Source: Acanthacorydalis orientalis (taxonomy: Eukaryota; Arthropoda; Insecta; Megaloptera; Corydalidae). From it: a DNA stretch of 64,000 nt. The notes below the pieces were generated by a model. It did not search any database and had not been told where the DNA came from. It was given only the letters and a program-made list of their open reading frames with translations. Below, piece after piece: positions 1 through 11,110 of the stretch; positions within the stretch are counted from its first letter, which is position 1, and every line of letters begins with the position of its first letter. The DNA lies in contig CM068313.1 in assembly GCA_034766995.1 (NCBI GenBank), positions 53,662,275-53,726,274 of the forward strand. The letters run 5' to 3'. The position numbers and the translations under genes were made by a program.

Positions 1-308
1 CGATTTACATGTTTGGTTTGGTTTTCCCCAAGAGTACTATGTAAATCGAAACCGTGCAATTCAAGTACACAGCTCATATTGAAAATAAAGGCTAAGTTTT
101 ACAAATCCGCAATAAAAAAATATTATTTATTTGTAATAAAACTAAAGAATATATTTGACACATTAATTCGGAAAACATTAAAAACAAATAAAAATATGTG
201 ATCACTCTGTATCATCTTCACTTGTTAATTTCATTTCACTTCTATTCACATCTTCACTTCACTCATTTTCCAAAGGCATGACAGGAACTGTTCTAATAAA
301 ATCCGTTA

Positions 309-2200
309 TCAAGATTGTTTCAAATCTTTACTCAACTCCTTATAAAGTTCCTGATATTGAGTTAAACAATTACGCAAGACCGCTTTAAATTTTGAACTTT
401 CCATGTTTGAATCATTCTCAATGAAGAAATCTTCGAGTTCTTTGGCCGGTGCAATTCCTTTACCTATAGTATTTTCAGTAAGTGTTGGAACTGGTTCATC
501 GTAATCACTGTTAGACTCACTGGATATAGAATAAATGACCATTTCTACCAATTCATTTAATTCATTAAATTCTTTAATTTTTCAAGTTCAGTAAAAGTCA
601 TATCATCAAACCCTTCTCCTCCTACTAGATGTTCCAATCCTGTGATCTCAGAATGTTCATCCTCTAATATTGGAATATTATGTTTATTTAAAAGCACATC
701 AGGGCATATAGACTTCCATCAGGCATTTAATGTTTTTTTATTTCCGAAACGGCTAATTTTATTATTTTAAATCTAAAATAGAATATTTTTCGAAATTTAT
801 GTAACGCTAAACATTTTGTCCGAGTCCAGCTCATCCAATTTTTTTAAGACATATTTCATATAAAATATCTTAAAGGTAGAAATAATTTCCTGGTCAAACG
901 ATTGGATCAATGATGTAGTGTTTGTTGACAAAAATATCACTTTCACATTATCGTGATATAAATCTATAGAATGTCCTGGACAGTTGTCTATCAATAAAAG
1001 AACTTTGAAGCTTCCATTTTTTTTCGTCACATAAACTTCAGAATCGGGAACAAAATGATTATAGAACCAATCTCTAAATATTGGCACTGTGACCCATTCT
1101 TTCTTGTTCACATTTCAATATACAGGTAGTTTTTTTATTCAAGCCTTTCATTGCTCTGGGATTTAAGGCATGATTAATAACAATAGGTTTCATCACAAAA
1201 TCACCTGTGGCATGAGAAGAGAAGAGATATTAGATCTTTGGATACTTTAAATCCTCCAGTTAATCTTTCAGTTTGTGACAGGTATGTCCTACATGGTATT
1301 TTTTTCCAAAATAGATTTTTTTTTATCTGCGTTAAAAACTTGATCCGGAGTATAAAGACCTTCTTCAATTATTTTGGGCAGTTTTTTTGATATTCTTTAT
1401 CAGACTTCTCATCAGCTGATGCTGTTTCTTCTTTTATTTTAACATTGTGTAATAAATACCTCCTTTTAAACTTTTAAAGTCATTTTTTGCTTCCTGAAAA
1501 CTTAAGTGTTTAATTTGAAGATGATAATTGTTTGACCTTGATGTTACTGAAAATTTTCACTGCCTACTGTCTTATAGCATTACCGTCTATAAGCGTTGAA
1601 CCCGTTTCATCTGCATTAAACATCTAATTCGGAGTATAAGGACCTTCTTCAATTATTTTGCGCAGCTCTTTTGGGTATTCTTTAGCAGCCTTCTCATCAG
1701 ATAATGCCATTTTTCCTTTTATTTTGACATTGTATAAGGAAATACCTCCTAATAAACTTCTAGAACTATCTTTTGCTTCCAGAAAACTCAATTGTTTGAT
1801 TTGTAGATGATAATTGTTTGGCCTTGATGTTACTGAAAATTTTCACTGCCTTCTCTCTTATAGTATTACCGTCTGTAGGCATTTTCTTTTGCATGTTATC
1901 TTCTACCCAAATAATTAATGCTTTCTCCATTAACATCATAGTTGTATCTCGTACTTAAGAACTGTGTTTGAAACTTACTGAAGATCCTAGTACTACGCTC
2001 GATCTTATTTTTTTATATATTTTTTAATAGTTCTGACCGTTACTGCATTTAGTTCAAAATGATTTACTATTCATGTGAGTGTTCTCCAGTCTTAAATCTA
2101 TCTAACACTTGAGACTTTGTTTCTAAAAAAAATATCTTTCTTTTCAAGCCTTGCTTTATAGGATTCGTAATCATTATAAAAGAAAATAGCTCAAGAAATA
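309..2200 (-). pseudogene. Tigger-like transposase pseudogene
   Basis: Reading from right to left, residues match the Tigger DDE domain in order. PDQVFNADE-type motifs (first catalytic D) occur near 1600-1640 and again near 1325-1350. They are followed by ATGDFVMKPIVINHALNPRA (about 1140-1220). LLLIDNCPGHS, holding the second catalytic D, then TTSLIQSFDQ lie in an open stretch of 104 codons at 797-1111. An acidic 80-codon tail is at 309-551, as expected of the C-terminus. The CENP-B-like DNA-binding part should lie at about 1900-2200 but is too decayed to delimit. The enzyme would bind the element's ends and cut and rejoin DNA in the nucleus. It is broken by several stops and by a 284-bp internal duplication. 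It could be called jerky-like, but the motif order fits Tigger well. Confidence 0.75.
1323..1881. repeat. 284-bp tandem duplication inside the Tigger transposase
   Basis: Two diverged copies lie head to tail at about 1323-1606 and 1607-1881. Landmarks such as GGAGTATAA (1347 and 1631) and GATGATAATTGTTTG recur with a spacing of about 284 bp. Both copies encode the FNADE catalytic region. The copies differ at many sites, so the duplication is old. Confidence 0.85.
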
Positions 2201-2768
2201 CATAAAAAAAACTTTAATTTGAAAAACTTTACAAATATACCTGTTGGTGTTGCCTCTTACTACAAATATTTTATACATTTTACGGCTGGTCCGAATGGAC
2301 GGAACGAAGGCAATAAAAGCACACGATTTTTAATCACACAACACTCTATGTAATGTTATTCACAGCTGATTCTATCAAGTAGAAATCTGTACTGATAATT
2401 ATGGAGCACATTTCTTTAAATTATTACTTTTTCTATAGTTCACACTATTTGCGCTGTTGTTATCTCGAATTGATACCGTTACTTCAGTTCAGAAGAAAAA
2501 AATGCGAATTTGGGAGTTTCTGTTATCATTAGGATGCAAGGAAGCAAGAAACTCTTTACAATAATATGTGTGATTATTATTTTGTACAACAGTGTAAATG
2601 GAGAGCTTCTTTAAATGCGCTCAAAAGTGTTTTAAAACAATTTTGTTTTGCAATTCTGTGACCGTGTTGAACTGAAATAGTGCTGAGTAAATGGAAGTTT
2701 TTCTGCATTTCTTCAGCCGAGTTAAACCAAAACCGTGCATTTCAAGTACCGTGTAAATCAAGAGTTAG

Positions 2769-2770
<2 letters not shown>

Positions 2771-2815
<45 letters not shown>

Positions 2816-2880
2816 TAGATAGATAGGCAGATATAGATAGATAGAGAGATACATAGATAGTTATATAGATAGACAGAGAA
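2771..2880. repeat. (TA)n then (GATA)n microsatellite
   Basis: A run of TA dinucleotides to about 2812 passes into degenerate GATA/GACA repeats. It lies directly right of the Tigger end. Confidence 0.95.
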
Positions 2881-3920
2881 AGAGAAATATAATCCAAGAA
2901 ATATTAAATATAAATGAATATTAATTACAATCTCATACCGATATATGGAAAGTCTTTAAAACTGAATTCATATTTTTTTTTAATTTATGAATAAACTCCG
3001 GCAATGACATAAGTTTATAACAAACTGAAAAAAGTAATTAAAATACTGATTGAAATGATATTAAAAGCATGAAAAATGAATAAAGTTGATAGAAAATTTC
3101 ATTTAAAATTCCAAATCAAATTTGTCGAATTAATGCAGATCTGTTCAAGCATCCATTGTAATGCTAATGAATACAACAAAAATAATTAATGACTTGAATA
3201 CATGAAAACGTACTCATTCGCTATGACCGCCATAAGTGTACGTGCGAGAGGGACGACGAATGTGTAACAGAGAGACGTTCTGAAAAAGATAGTCCGACAA
3301 GGGAATCTGTGTCACGAGCTGTCGTCAGGAGCAAATATTTGAACGCGGTTAATTTTTGTATCGTACATCCAGTACAACTTGTTGATCCCACGTTATAAAT
3401 ATGGATGTTGTACTTGTGGACGAACGCCAATGTATGCATAAACAGTGAAAATCAATACAGCACGGTATAGGAAAAGTTTCCGTCATGTATTATAAAAATA
3501 ACTAACTTTTTGTGTTTCTCATGACGTGGTTATCTTAATGCATCGTTAACGTGAACGCTGGGTGGATTACTTGAGAAAATATGGTCGATATTTTTTATTA
3601 TACGTTCATGCACGCACACACATTTATACATAAATATAATTGTGTGTGTGTGTGTATATATGTATATATATATATATCGAGAGAGAGAGAGAGAAAGGAG
3701 ACAAATTAAATAAAACGCAAAAATTTTAAAACAACTTTAAACAACATTTTCCTTTTCAAAATAATTTCTTTCGATGAAAACACCACCAGTGTCTTTTCCA
3801 TTGTAGAAAACACTCGTTGTAATTATTTTCCTAAATTATAATCATATGATTTTTTATGTTTTCCTTGTCTTGTGTATACAATTTGCTTCATTTCATTAAA
3901 ATTTATAATTTTTAAATTAC
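2881..3920. other. Intergenic; GC-richer patch at 3210-3440
   Basis: No recognisable gene. At 3210-3440 base composition rises clearly above the surroundings, with several CpG dinucleotides. An open frame of 72 codons on the minus strand there does not resemble a known protein. A TG/TA/GA microsatellite occupies 3641-3696. The patch could be promoter or LTR sequence, but nothing proves it. Confidence 0.5.
3641..3696. repeat. (TG)n(TA)n(GA)n compound microsatellite
   Basis: Consecutive TG, TA and GA dinucleotide runs. Confidence 0.95.
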
Positions 3921-4490
3921 TCGGTTGGCCAAAAAGTAATTGCGTTTTTTTTTCTATGTAAGTCAAAAGCGATTTTTTCATGGAAAACAAACACTTGATT
4001 AACAATATATTGTTCATTTTGTTCGATTACCTTTAGTCAATTTCATGATTGTCTTTTAGTCAATTTCATGATTCCGCGCTCGAAAAAGTTCTGATCTTTT
4101 TCGGTGAAAAACAGTTCCAAGAACGATGTGGTATCCTCATCAGCAGTAAAGGTTTTACCATTCGAGGCGTTTTGCAAAGAACGAAACAAATAGTAATCTG
4201 ATGGTATCAGGACTGGTGAATATGGTGGATGTGGTAACACATTCAATCCAAACTGCAACAATTTTTGACGAGTGACCAAACTTGTATGTGGTCTAGCGTC
4301 ATCATCGTGAAACACAACACCTTCGCGATTCACCAATTCTGGACGCTTATGCTTGATGGCATCATTTAATTTATCTCTTTGCTAACAGTACACGTCCGAA
4401 TTGATGGTTTGGTTCCCATCTTTCCGATAGCTTTTTCATACTTTATTCTTTGGTTGGCAAATACAATTCCCGTACATTTATCCGTCTTTC
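3920..4490 (-). mobile_element. mariner element, 5'-truncated (C-terminal half)
   Basis: The left end carries a mariner-type terminal repeat, CTCGGTTGGCCAAAAAGTAA, next to a TA. A 97-codon minus-strand frame (4043-4336) encodes the C-terminal catalytic region. It contains HDDDARPHTS (second catalytic D in the HDN position) and, after 34 residues, PSDYYLFRSLQN with the third D. This is the D34D signature of mariner. The expected HPPYSPD reads HPPYSPV. The N-terminal half and the right terminal repeat are missing, and the boundary near 4490 is approximate. Confidence 0.8.
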
Positions 4491-4548
4491 TGAATAAAAT
4501 CATTTGACATTAAAAACCTAGTTAAACCTGCATGTATTATATAATACG

Positions 4549-4745
4549 TGGGTGGTTTTAAGACTAATTTGGTTCGATAGAGATAACAGTTTTAGTTTTA
4601 AAATATACTTTAATTTTTGACATAATCTCCTCAAAGCTCAACGCACTTGTTCCAATATTTTTCCAGTTTCACAATTCCCTTCTGGAAATAGATTTTTTGA
4701 GGTCTTCAAAATAGCCGTTTTCGGTCTCTATCTCTTCTTAATTTA
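4549..4745 (-). mobile_element. irritans-type mariner, C-terminal fragment
   Basis: The minus strand reads FQKGIVKLEKYWNKCVEL, a stop, then GDYVKN, which is the C-terminus of irritans-subfamily mariner transposases. TACGTGGGTGGTTTTAAGAC at 4548-4567 resembles the terminal repeat of the better preserved irritans element at 59826-61117. Only the last 50 or so codons remain. Confidence 0.65.
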
Positions 4746-6470
4746 ACCAAAATCCTTTTATTAATTTCCTACCAATCTAATACATTATAACCTAACGTTA
4801 CGAAAACGTCCAGCTTGGCAATTTATGGTTAAATAAACTCTTGCATGATATAAAAAATCACAAGGAAAATGGTTAATTGCACTTTGATCGCGTCGGAGTA
4901 TCAAATTACAGAAAAATCAAAAATCATCAAGATAGAGAATGACATTTCTGTGTCTTGATGCTCTGGTGATAATGGCACTCTGATCGAAATGGGCATAATG
5001 AAAAATCGAAAGTGATCAATAACCATTCATTGAACATTTTTGATTAGAAAAATATTTTTTGTTTGTGAGACGAACAGAAATTTCATTTGTGAAAATAATC
5101 ATCAAGAGTTTAATACAAACTAAGGAATGAAATAAAAAATGTTACTTTTTAATAATAATGCATATGAATTTGAAAAAAATTGTACCAGGATAAAATTTAG
5201 TACAGAATAAATTATTTATCATATTTATTGTCCTTAATGAGAGTGTGCTTAATAGTTCTTTTTATATTTAGTGCTTTACAAGTCACGACTTCGATTAATT
5301 GGTATAAAATATTTCTTCTGTCGAATTTACTTTTTAAAAAGTACAAGTTTCACCATTTTTCAATCTTGCATACAATTATTCAGTTTTCATATCTCTTTCA
5401 GATAATTTTATGCATAAATTAAATGCACAAGTTTTTTATCTGATCAACCATTGATACCTTCACCCTATTACATTCATAATTAGATGTCTTTTACAATCTT
5501 TATTTCTGTACGATTTTTTCCTTATCCGATTACTTTTATAAATAACATACTTAAGTAACAAAGTAAACAAGTTCTGTAATAAAAGTCGGACTCATTTTTT
5601 ATTTACAATATTACTAACAGACTCCAAAATGCCGATGTAACACGAACAGTAATGTAATTTTGATTTTTTCATCAAACATCACGAACGTGCACGCTCTTTA
5701 ATTATACATTATGAGTACTTTCAACATCAAAAATATTAATTTCATACTTTCAGATTCAACCAAACGAGATCTCTGCTAGCAAAAATTAAAATTCTATAAA
5801 CAAAATACGTGCAGAAGTACATCAAATCAACAGTTTATGTTATATGCGATTTTTTCAACATACTGGTAGGATCTAAAAGAGTCTGAAATAAGAATCGTAT
5901 TCAATAACTTTCCTCTTTCTCGATTTTTTCCACATAAAAGAATATAGAGAGATATTCCGGAACAATAGACCGTATTTTATTATTTAAATTTATATTAATA
6001 GTGAAACAGTCGTAGTAGTGTGTTTCAAACTATTTCTTACTATTCAACTTATATTCAATCAGTTCATTCTCAGTGAATTTATATAAAATTTAGCAGCTGT
6101 AAGATTTATCAACACATAACGTTGTTTCAACAATATGCAGCTGTGAGACCATAATTTCGACGTTTAATTATTGTTTTTTTATTCCTAATTCTAAATTAGT
6201 AGAGAAAATGTTTTTATTATGTAATTTCAATGTTATATCTTATATTATTTTATATCGAGACAAATGTCATTAGAAGAAATAAATAAATTTCATTATAAAA
6301 AGGAATTTAACAACAAATTTTAATAATATAAAGTATATAAAATTATTCGTACATCTAACAATTGTTGAATATTATTTTTTTAAGTGTAAGCAAAACAATT
6401 TAATATGATATTAAATATGAAATGTCTGAATTCGAATTGAAAGTTTAGTTTATTATATCTCAAACAAGAA
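4746..6470. other. AT-rich intergenic sequence
   Basis: No gene, terminal repeat or structured repeat was recognised. The short open frames here look like chance. Confidence 0.6.
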
Positions 6471-6483
6471 GCAGTACAATTAA

Positions 6484-7480
6484 TCAAAGTATCCTACTAA
6501 ACTATCGAGGCATTTTTTCCATCTTAAATGTAGTTTGTTTATGCCAGCAGCGAAGAAGTCTAGGGAGAGAGTGGTGATTAAATCGCGAAAAATGTTTTCC
6601 ACAGGTTGTTGAGAATTGAATATTTTTCCTTACAAGAAGTGGTCCAAAGGGTAGGGAAGTGATAGTCAGTTCGTGCAAGGTCTGGTGAATGCGATGGATG
6701 ACAGACACTTTCCAAGTCCAACTCCTGCAGTTTGAGCAGCTTTGTTTCTGTGACATGTGTTAGAGCAAGAAGATCGGCCTGTATCTTTTGATCAATCTCG
6801 ACTGATTAATCACAAGCATCCTCATGATTTCGTCCAGTTGATGGCAGTAGACATTCACTGTAATCTATTGACCAGATTTCATTAAGCTGTAGTGGATAAT
6901 ACTAGCGCTCGACCACTAAACAGACATCATTTGCTTCTTTTCATGAATATTCAGTTTAAGACTGTGTTTTGGCGCTTTATCTTTATCCAATCATTGTGCC
7001 GAATGCTTGCGATTGTCAAAAAGAATCTATTTTTGATCACACGTAACAATACGGTGTAGAAATAATTCACCTTTATGTCATGACAGCAAGGGCAAGGTAC
7101 GGATGATTTCTCTTCTGACACTTGTTTAGTTCATGCGGAACCCATCTATCCTGCTTCTTCATCTTGCTGATTTGTTTCAAATGGTCCAATATTGTTGGAA
7201 TAGTAACATCAAACCTTGGTGCTAATTTACCCATAGTTTGGGATGGATTCGCTTCCACTACAGTTCCACTACAGCTCATCATTATCACCTTAGTCTCAGA
7301 TCACCCACGTGGTTCAATTTTAAGGTTAAAATCACCAGAATGGAACTTATAAAACCATCGAAGTACTATACGTTCATTAGCCACAACCTTCCCAAACACT
7401 TTGTTTATATTTCAAGCTATCTGCGCTGCATTCTTTCCACGACAGAATTCAAATTCGAAAATAACACAAATTTTTGACCT
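6484..7480 (-). mobile_element. mariner remnant (cecropia/rosa-like)
   Basis: Both ends of a mariner transposase are readable on the minus strand. The N-terminal part (about 7073-7288) reads LAPRFDVTIPTILDHLKQIS followed by DRWVPHELN, the second helix-turn-helix and linker. The C-terminal part (6484-6760) reads HPSHSPDLARTDYHF and DFFAAGINKLHLRWKKC and ends in YFD. Frames are broken many times and the middle of the catalytic domain is poor. No terminal repeat was identified with confidence, so both boundaries are approximate. Confidence 0.75.
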
Positions 7481-7960
7481 ATCAATGGCAATAAAAATTG
7501 CCGTTAAAATGAATTGAATATTAAACACAAGCTAACGAGTGTTTGAAAGAATGAGGATGTAAGCCATCACAATAAAAAAAAAAACAGGAAATATCAATAA
7601 AAGTTAAATGTCAGAGATGACAGTTGTCAAACTTAGTACTTTAGAAAATCATACATTTCATACTTAATAACCCAATATTTTTTGCTTATAATCTGATGTT
7701 CTGATGGAAATTTAAAATAATAATTTGATATTTGCAGCCGGAAAAAAATCAGAAGTTAAATAATCGATTTCAAAAATTATTAAATGGTAATAAACGTGGC
7801 GATTTTTAATTAAAAAAACAGATATTTATTGAGAAATATTAGATATACAAATTAAATCGGTCCTATTTTACAGACATTGAATGTTAATTAACGGAAAAAT
7901 ATAATACATTTCCATTTTCAAAATATCCCTAGTTATTTTATATAAAATTTGATTAATAAA
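7481..7960. other. AT-rich intergenic sequence
   Basis: Nothing recognised. It lies between two minus-strand mariner remnants and may contain decayed element ends. Confidence 0.5.
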
Positions 7961-9527
7961 TTATATTTATTAATCAAAATAAAGACCATTGACCTGCACA
8001 CATTTCTGTAACGGGAAAAACAAATTTGTTTAATCCTAAAAGATAGAATTCTGGAGTCCTGGAATTATCGAATTCATAAGAAAGCGTTTTGAGTTGATGT
8101 TTGATCTTTGAAAACCTTCTCTCGTGAGAAATTACTCAAATGTTAAAAATTGATAATCTGTCGGAGGCAGGTTCGGAGAATAAGGTGGGTGAGGTGAGGT
8201 TTCATAACCGTACTTCATTTAATTTTTACTAATTTTTTTTTAAAATCACATTGTAACTAAAATTATTTTTTTATCCATAAATGTCTGTGTAACCAATAGA
8301 TATTCACTTTATTGTTTGTGGCGTAATTATATAATATTTTCAGTTATAATCTCTGGTATATTAATTTTTGTTTATTTAACAAAACAATCAATGACTGAAA
8401 ACAATATATTTTCGTTTTCTTATATAAATAGTAGGAGAGTTGGCAGCGAAATCAATACCTGTGTCGAAGTCACAAAGGATATGCTTGATCTTTACAAACC
8501 CTCTTTCGTAGAAAATTAATCAAATGTTTAAAAAAATGGTAATCTGTCGGAGACAGGTCCCGCGAATAAGGTGGGTGAGGTGAAGTTTCATAACCCAGTT
8601 CATTTAAATTTTTAAAGTTATTTGTGAGACGAGTGGTCGGGCGTTGTCATGAAGAATAATTGGTCCACTTCGATTGATTAATGCTGGCCGTTACGATGGA
8701 ATTTCCCATGCATTTTTCAATTTCCTAACAACATATTTCTGCTGTTATTATTTCACGATGATTAAAGAAATTGTAGTGAATGATACCACTTACCGGCCGC
8801 CAAACAGTGAACATGATCTATTTTCTCATGAAGCTTCGGTTAAGAAAACTGTTTCGGTGCTTCTCCTTGCTCTAACCACTGTGATGAACGTTTCCGATCG
8901 TTGTATAGAATCCACTTTTCATCATATGTGACAAATCGATCAAGAAAGTGATCGTTTTTGTTGCGGAAAAGAAGGTCAGAGCCGACTTCGTATCGCCGAA
9001 TTGCTTGATGTTCGTTTAGTTCATATGGACACTCATTTATCCAGCTTTTTTATTTTTCCAATTATGCTCAAATGTTAAATAAACTGTTGAATGATCAACA
9101 TTGAGTTCTTCTGCCACCTCTCGAGTTGTCATAACCGAATCATTATTGTCTATACTTGAAGGACATCCACGATCCTCCTCACCTCAATGCTTTCGTTCCC
9201 ATTACGAAATTTTTGGGACCAGTATTGAGCTATACGTTCACTAATTGACTCTTCACTAAAAACAAATTTGATATTTTGATCAAGTTTCTGTTGCTTTAGG
9301 TCCCAGTTTAAACTCATACAACAAAATCGGGTAAATTTCCGTGACTAATTTAAGAGGTTATATCAAACAGTACTAAAGAATGAAAAAAACAGATATAAGG
9401 TGAAGTCAGTACTGCCAATTTCATTGTTTACAATGATTTATCACATGACTACAACAAAATATAATGGTAACTAGAAAAATCGGCCCCGAACTTAATAAAA
9501 ATTGCAATTATTTTTGCATCAACCTAA
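7960..9527 (-). mobile_element. mariner family B, disrupted and internally duplicated
   Basis: The right end is an Hsmar1-like terminal repeat: ATTGCAATTATTTTTGCATC then AACCTAA, followed by TA at 9528. Minus-strand transposase pieces run from the N-terminal helix-turn-helix (about 9050-9320) to the C-terminus (about 7965-8140). A stretch around the catalytic C-terminal part occurs twice, at about 8097-8210 and 8482-8600, separated by roughly 270 bp of unrelated AT-rich sequence. No left terminal repeat was found. The element is inactive. It is related to the copy at 28675-29467. Confidence 0.75.
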
Positions 9528-9690
9528 TAGAATCATGTTTATCTAGCAGTATCTGTAATACCCAATAATGAACTTTATTACAACACTTTCCCATTCATAA
9601 TGAAAACGAACAGAGCGAGTTGAGTAAACCAATAAATTTAGAAGTAATATATAAATTATTTATAATAAAAATCAAAAAAGCGATAAATTA

Positions 9691-10253
9691 TTAGGTTGGT
9701 AGAGAAATAATTGCGATATATGACCTTCAAATTCATATACATTTTTCTCTTTCTTGATATTCTTAGCTGTTTTAAGTGATCCAGAACTGTTGGATGACTA
9801 AGACCACTCTTTTTTCAAGCCATTGAAATGTCGTGTGTGGCTCTGATTCAACTAACTTCTTAAGTTAGTCGTTCTAAACTGAAGAAGAATGCCTGTGACC
9901 TTCTTTATCTTCAAGGTCCTCGAAATTTTTGAAATCGCCATTGCACCGTACTTTCCTAAACAGCATGCACACCAAAAGCATTGTTTGATTTATAAACAGT
10001 TTCTGCTACTTTACTACCCGTTTTCAACTCATACAAAAATTTATCTTATTTGCTTCTTTTTCATCTTTAATTTAAACTCCAATTTGAAACAAAATTAATA
10101 ATAAAATCAAAGTCGATGATATCAAAATACAGATTGAAAAATGCACTTTAAAATGATATTAACATCAACACAATGAAATAACCTTCTCACTGAAAAAAAT
10201 AAGTTTAGAATTCAGAAAACAAAAACCGCAATTATTTTCATACCAACCTCATA
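9691..10253 (-). mobile_element. mariner family A MITE, internal deletion derivative
   Basis: Both terminal repeats are present: TTAGGTTGGTAGAGAAATAA on the left and CCGCAATTATTTTCATACCA then ACCTC on the right, about 563 bp apart. Between them only the N-terminal helix-turn-helix coding part of the transposase remains on the minus strand (about 9760-10090). The catalytic domain is missing. The deletion joins left-end position 59 (9749) to the helix-turn-helix region. The same junction occurs at 46055-46628 and 58852-59376. Confidence 0.85.
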
Positions 10254-10974
10254 AATAAACAATAATATACAAAGAGACTGGTATATTTTGATTTAAATTA
10301 AAACACTAAAGGTAATAAGACATGGAGTAAGAAATAATAAATAAAATATTTAAGTAAGATAAGTATTAAGTTTAAGATAACTATTTAAGCCTTATAATTC
10401 TAGTAAAGTTTGTCCGTTGACAAATAAAAACTGTTTTGTCGAAGTTAGTTTCAAGTTTAAAGAGGTTTAGTGATTGTGATCAAAGAAGAGATTTTATTTT
10501 TCTGTTTATAGTTAATTTATGAAGTCCTAAAAGACAGATTCTTAGAAAAGATTACAATTCACGACGTTTGTTTTAGTTTGAAATAACTTTTCGACAGATA
10601 TTGGAAATAACAGTCTAGACACAGTAAATTAAATCTGTAATACTGGAAATGACCACCATTCGAACGGCTTCATGAAATCGATTATGATAAAAAATATATG
10701 TTTCAATTTTCTCATAATGTTTTCTTAAATCCATTTTATCTGTGTTTAGCTATATCTTGGATTGAAAGTAAATTTATGGAAATCAAATTGCTTCATCGAT
10801 GAATACTTTTTATTTTTATATTTTCTGGCATTTCAATTTTTACAGTATTCAAAATGTCTTTATGACACATTATTATTTGTTCAGCGTGTTTTTTACCTAT
10901 ATTTTTTCTAGTCGATGTTTTTTAGAAAAGTTTATAAAAATTAAAATAAAAAATACAATGTTAAAATGATCATG
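10254..10974. other. AT-rich intergenic sequence
   Basis: No gene or repeat recognised. Confidence 0.5.
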
Positions 10975-11050
10975 TACTCATATCAACCAATCAAAATAGA
11001 GACCACTCAATATCCATCAGCCAATCAGAACACGAATAAAAAATCGTTTG
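10975..11050 (+). repeat. Copy 3 of CCAAT-box promoter-like repeat
   Basis: Two CCAATCA motifs (10986 and 11021) are followed by CACGAATAAAA at 11031-11041. Order and spacing match the tail of the longer copy at 15998-16090. The E-boxes of that copy are not conserved here. Confidence 0.55.
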
Positions 11051-11110
11051 ACGATAACAGAACTTATGTTTATTAAAAGAGAGAAATTTATTGTAAAACA
11101 TTCAATAATA

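Larger units (their letters stand above)
1..2762 (-). mobile_element. Tigger/pogo-type DNA transposon, decayed, left end at window edge
   Basis: Seen: the minus strand encodes pieces of a pogo/Tigger DDE transposase between about 300 and 2200. The right end near 2710-2758 reads AACCGTGCATTTCAAGTAC followed by GTGTAAATC. Related pieces (CGATTTACAT, AAACCGTGCAATTCAAGTAC) occur at 1-68, consistent with degraded terminal inverted repeats. Known: pogo-superfamily elements are cut-and-paste transposons with TA target sites. The exact left end may lie outside the window. Many stops and frameshifts make it inactive. Confidence 0.75.

Noticed and set aside
7122..7352. Plus-strand open frames of 70-90 codons over mariner remnants (also at 11888, 27907, 59678, 63639)
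   Set aside because: They are antisense shadows of transposase sequence on the other strand.
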